Positions 61,789-64,000 of a DNA stretch of 64,000 nucleotides are shown piece by piece. Both the position numbers and the translations under genes were made by a program. Under the pieces are notes generated by a model, which searched no databases, was not told the DNA's origin, and saw only the letters and a list, made by a program, of their open reading frames with translations. Within the stretch, counting starts at the first letter, position 1, and each line of letters starts with the position of its first letter. The stretch comes from an uncultured Bacteroides sp. (GTDB taxonomy: Bacteria; Bacteroidota; Bacteroidia; Bacteroidales; Bacteroidaceae): NCBI GenBank assembly GCA_902388495.1, contig CABMPP010000002.1:62001-126000 (forward strand), written 5' to 3'.

Positions 61789-61821
61789 AAAGCCTCATAA
61801 ACAATGGTTTATGGGGCTTTT
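61789..61821 (+). terminator. original terminator of the tRNA-Met gene
   Basis: AAAGCCTCATAAAC pairs with GTTTATGGGGCTTT (one T-G pair) around AATG and is followed by T-rich sequence. It directly follows the attR copy, where the intact tRNA gene would have ended before integration. Confidence 0.75.
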
Positions 61822-61841
61822 ATATTATAAATAAGCTCTGC

Positions 61842-62276
61842 ATGAAACATGGAGTAACCCAACATACTCTGCTCTTTACCGCCGGAACGCTATGGTTGTT
61901 GGCGGGAATAAACATACTGCGCATCGGGCTAGTATGCTGGATAAGTGACGATCCACGTTCTTGGCTGTTTAAAGTCTGCGAAGCCAGTCTCGTTTTTCTT
62001 CTATTCTTCTGTATCATCTTTCACAAGCTATATAAGAAACATACATTCCGTATTTCGCAAAAGAAAGGAAAGCACTGTCCCTTCTCGTTCTTCGACGTAA
62101 AGGGATGGATTGTCATGATATTCATGATTACAATAGGAGTCATAGTACGCGTTTATCATCTTCTGCCCGATTCTTTCATTGCAGTATTTTATACCGGACT
62201 GTCGCTGGCACTCATTGGTACGGGACTGCGTTTCATACGATATTGGTGGACGAACAAGAAGAATTCACCGATTTAA
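61842..62276 (+). CDS. membrane protein of unknown function
   Basis: The ATG at 61842 (MKHGVTQHTLLF) is chosen. The longer open frame from 61710 runs through attR and the terminator and cannot be the natural gene. The 144 residues have four hydrophobic segments (about 7-28, 42-60, 85-105, 110-128) and a basic cytosolic loop (KLYKKHTFRISQKKGK). I recognise no family. It is the first chromosomal gene to the right of the integrated element. Confidence 0.6.
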   Translation: MKHGVTQHTLLFTAGTLWLLAGINILRIGLVCWISDDPRSWLFKVCEASLVFLLFFCIIFHKLYKKHTFRISQKKGKHCPFSFFDVKGWIVMIFMITIGVIVRVYHLLPDSFIAVFYTGLSLALIGTGLRFIRYWWTNKKNSPI

Positions 62277-62343
62277 ACCCGGAGTTCATCGGTTTTCTGG
62301 CTGTAATCACCTGAAAAGCATTTAGTAAGGCAAAGATTTCGCT

Positions 62344-62351
62344 TACCTTTG
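62344..62351 (+). promoter_or_regulatory. -7 promoter element
   Basis: TACCTTTG fits TAnnTTTG, 27 bases before the ATG at 62378. Confidence 0.6.
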
Positions 62352-62377
62352 AGCCATCAATCATAATAATAGAAACA

Positions 62378-63142
62378 ATGGAAGAAAAACAAAAATTCCC
62401 GCATCACAGAAGCTCCGGCAAAGTACTGGTGGCTTCACTTTTCATCCTTTCAGGAGCACTGCTGTTTGCCCGCAACATGGGCTGGATTACTTACGAGCTT
62501 TTTGATATTGTGGTTTCATGGCAATCTCTCCTTATTATATTAGGTGTGTATTCCATGACACACCGCCATTATATCGGAGGAACTGTCCTGATATTAGTTG
62601 GAGCGTACTTTCTTGTAGGAGGGTTGTCATGGTTACCGGCAGGCTCCCAAGCAATGCTCTGGCCATTGGCTCTGATATTAGTCGGCATTCTCTTTCTTAC
62701 AAAGAACCGCCGCAAGGAGCACATGCGGAGAGGACACAACTTCTCCTCCGCCGGTACCGGAACTGAGGCTGAAGACGATGCCAATACCCAGCAATGTGAG
62801 TCGGAGAACGGTTTCCTGCGTTCCAACAACACTTTCGGTGCCGTGCGCCACGTCGTACTGGACGAAATCTTTAAAGGAGCCAGCATCCGCACCTCGTTTG
62901 GCGGAACAACCATAGACTTGCGGCACACGCATCTTGCACCCGGCGAAACTTATATCGACCTGGATTGCAGTTGTGGAGGGGTAGAACTCTTCATCCCTGC
63001 TGACTGGAAAGTAGTAATCAAGTGTAATGCCTTCTTCGGAGGTTGCGAAGACAAGCGCTGGCAAGGGGCAAATATCAATCCGGACTCCATATTAATAATC
63101 CAAGGCAACGTTTCCTTGGGAGGTCTGGAAATTAAAGACTAA
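62378..63142 (+). CDS. LiaF/LiaI-like membrane protein
   Basis: The 254-residue protein has four membrane helices in the first 110 residues, in the LiaI/LiaF-TM pattern (SLFILSGALLFARNMG, GGTVLILVGAYFLVGGLSWLP, WPLALILVGILFL). A linker and a beta-helix-like C-terminal domain follow, of the LiaF/DUF2154 type (FGAVRHVVLDEIFKGASIRTSFGGTTIDL, CSCGGVELFIPADWKVVIKCNAFFGG). In Gram-positives LiaF tunes a cell-envelope stress system. In Bacteroidetes this role is not established. A membrane-anchored LytTR protein follows 3 bases later, so the pair likely forms a signalling unit. Confidence 0.85.
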   Translation: MEEKQKFPHHRSSGKVLVASLFILSGALLFARNMGWITYELFDIVVSWQSLLIILGVYSMTHRHYIGGTVLILVGAYFLVGGLSWLPAGSQAMLWPLALILVGILFLTKNRRKEHMRRGHNFSSAGTGTEAEDDANTQQCESENGFLRSNNTFGAVRHVVLDEIFKGASIRTSFGGTTIDLRHTHLAPGETYIDLDCSCGGVELFIPADWKVVIKCNAFFGGCEDKRWQGANINPDSILIIQGNVSLGGLEIKD

Positions 63143-63145
63143 CGT

Positions 63146-63946
63146 ATGAAAGCACATCCGATAATAGATTATCCCTATCGCTGGGTCCCGGCACTTGTCC
63201 TGGCAGTGCTTCTGGTAGCCGCACAGACGGTTTTGCTGCGGTTCTACACGGAAGCAGAGTGGCTGCCCGCAGTGATAGATGGAATTACAACGGTTGGATG
63301 GTTTATGGCACTGGCTTATTTGACGTGGTTTGTTGTTGGCATCGTTTCTATACCGAAGAGCAATCTTATCACGATTACAGTTGGCATTCTACTCTGGCTG
63401 GCGGGAGGATTTATGGTATATGATGTCACAACAAAGTTTGCAGGCATATCGTATATTCCTTTTGCACCCACAATACCTTTCCGGCTTCTGTTCGGCATAC
63501 CGGCATGGATAGCTGTCACACTGTGGTATCATTTGCAGGTAGTAGAAGATGAAACATCCCAGGAAATAGAGTTCACAACCGAAGCCGAAAAGCCAGCCCC
63601 CCAACCACAAGAAGAATATATCGACCGCATCACTGTGAAGGACGGTTCAAAGATTCATATCATCAAGACAGAAGAATTACTATATATCCAGGCGTGTGGA
63701 GATTATGCCACTTTGGTTACCCCTGCGGGAGAATATATCAAGGAACAGACAATGAAATATTTCGAAGCGCACTTGCCGGCAGATAACTTTGTACGTATTC
63801 ACCGGTCAACGATAGTGAACGTAACGCAGATATCCCGAGTGGAACTGTTCGGCAAAGAAACCTATCAATTACTGCTGAAGAATGGAGTTAAGTTGCGGGT
63901 CAGCCTTACGGGCTACCGATTGCTGAAAGAACGATTGGGGATATAA
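63146..63946 (+). CDS. membrane-anchored LytTR transcriptional regulator
   Basis: The 266-residue protein has four membrane helices (about 13-30, 42-66, 72-92, 110-130). An acidic linker (~133-157) and a C-terminal LytTR DNA-binding domain (~160-262) follow, with ITVKDGSKIHIIKTEELLYIQACGDYATLV, FVRIHRSTIVNV and RLLKERLGI. There is no receiver domain, so it is a one-component regulator that binds DNA from the membrane. The gene is coupled to the LiaF-like gene (three-base gap). A signal passed between the two membrane parts is a reasonable inference. Confidence 0.88.
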   Translation: MKAHPIIDYPYRWVPALVLAVLLVAAQTVLLRFYTEAEWLPAVIDGITTVGWFMALAYLTWFVVGIVSIPKSNLITITVGILLWLAGGFMVYDVTTKFAGISYIPFAPTIPFRLLFGIPAWIAVTLWYHLQVVEDETSQEIEFTTEAEKPAPQPQEEYIDRITVKDGSKIHIIKTEELLYIQACGDYATLVTPAGEYIKEQTMKYFEAHLPADNFVRIHRSTIVNVTQISRVELFGKETYQLLLKNGVKLRVSLTGYRLLKERLGI

Positions 63947-63973
63947 AAATTACTCATTAGAGTCCGATTGCTA

Positions 63974-64000
63974 CTGTCATTCAGAGCGAAGCGAAGAATC
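63974..64000. repeat. start of a dispersed GAGCGAAGCGAAGAATC-type repeat
   Basis: CTGTCATTCAGAGCGAAGCG followed by AAGAATC is the start of a palindromic intergenic repeat that, from memory, occurs in many Bacteroidetes genomes. It is cut by the window edge. It shares CTGTCATT and GAGCGAAGC with the hairpin at 52116-52169. Confidence 0.5.

Noticed and set aside
61710..61841. Longer start for the membrane protein after the element
   Set aside because: This part is attR and the old tRNA terminator. The frame is open only by chance of integration.

Overview
The window looks like a chromosome segment of a gut Bacteroides species. The evidence is SusC/SusD pairs, many promoters with the Bacteroidetes -7 element TAnnTTTG, few Shine-Dalgarno sites, lipoproteins with Bacteroidetes-style lipobox regions, LytTR/LytS two-component systems, and families typical of the phylum (DUF6266, DUF4491, CreD, radical SAM/lipoprotein pair). 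No rRNA is present. There is one intact tRNA and a partial copy of it.

Layout. (1) 1-11774: a minus-strand polysaccharide utilization locus. Reading along its transcription it holds SusC, SusD, two secreted six-hairpin glycosidase-like enzymes, a cupin-type phosphoglucose isomerase and a ROK sugar kinase (cut by the window edge). A divergent GntR/UTRA regulator sits beside it, and a palindrome overlaps the expected susC start. (2) 11780-18305: radical SAM/SPASM protein with its partner lipoprotein, ADP-forming acyl-CoA synthetase, a LytS/LytTR two-component pair, and an outer-membrane protein. (3) 18306-28318: an AT-rich accessory stretch with an AlbA_2/RecG-like ATPase, a ComEC-like metallo-beta-lactamase hydrolase overlapping a 1027-residue trypsin-like protease with a long helical tail (candidate defence module), a DUF6266 protein and two unrecognised proteins. 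(4) 28400-33434: two AAA-type ATPases around a three-gene CreD operon. (5) 33710-38982: TonB-dependent receptor, a sensor kinase lacking its phospho-acceptor histidine, an intact sensor kinase and a LytTR regulator. (6) 39064-47467: metG followed closely by a flippase and five glycosyltransferases, probably for a surface glycan. (7) 47667-52505: sirtuin, small envelope proteins, two FKBP prolyl isomerases, Lrp regulator, DUF4491 protein.

(8) 52629-61784: a 9.1 kb integrated element in the 3' half of a tRNA-Met(CAU) gene, bounded by perfect 48-bp direct repeats. It carries a tyrosine recombinase, two unknown proteins, an SF2-helicase-like protein whose P-loop lacks lysine, a serine recombinase, several tiny ORFs including a RadC-like N-terminal fragment, and two envelope cargo proteins. 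Paired GTTGACTAAT boxes lie inside both ends and a ~59-bp repeat occurs three times. No relaxase or conjugation gene is visible. (9) 61842-63946: membrane proteins and a membrane-anchored LytTR regulator.

The strongest candidates for undescribed biology are the MBL-protease pair at 20502-24624 and the tRNA-borne element with its repeat family. Family names come from motif recognition by eye. No database search was run.
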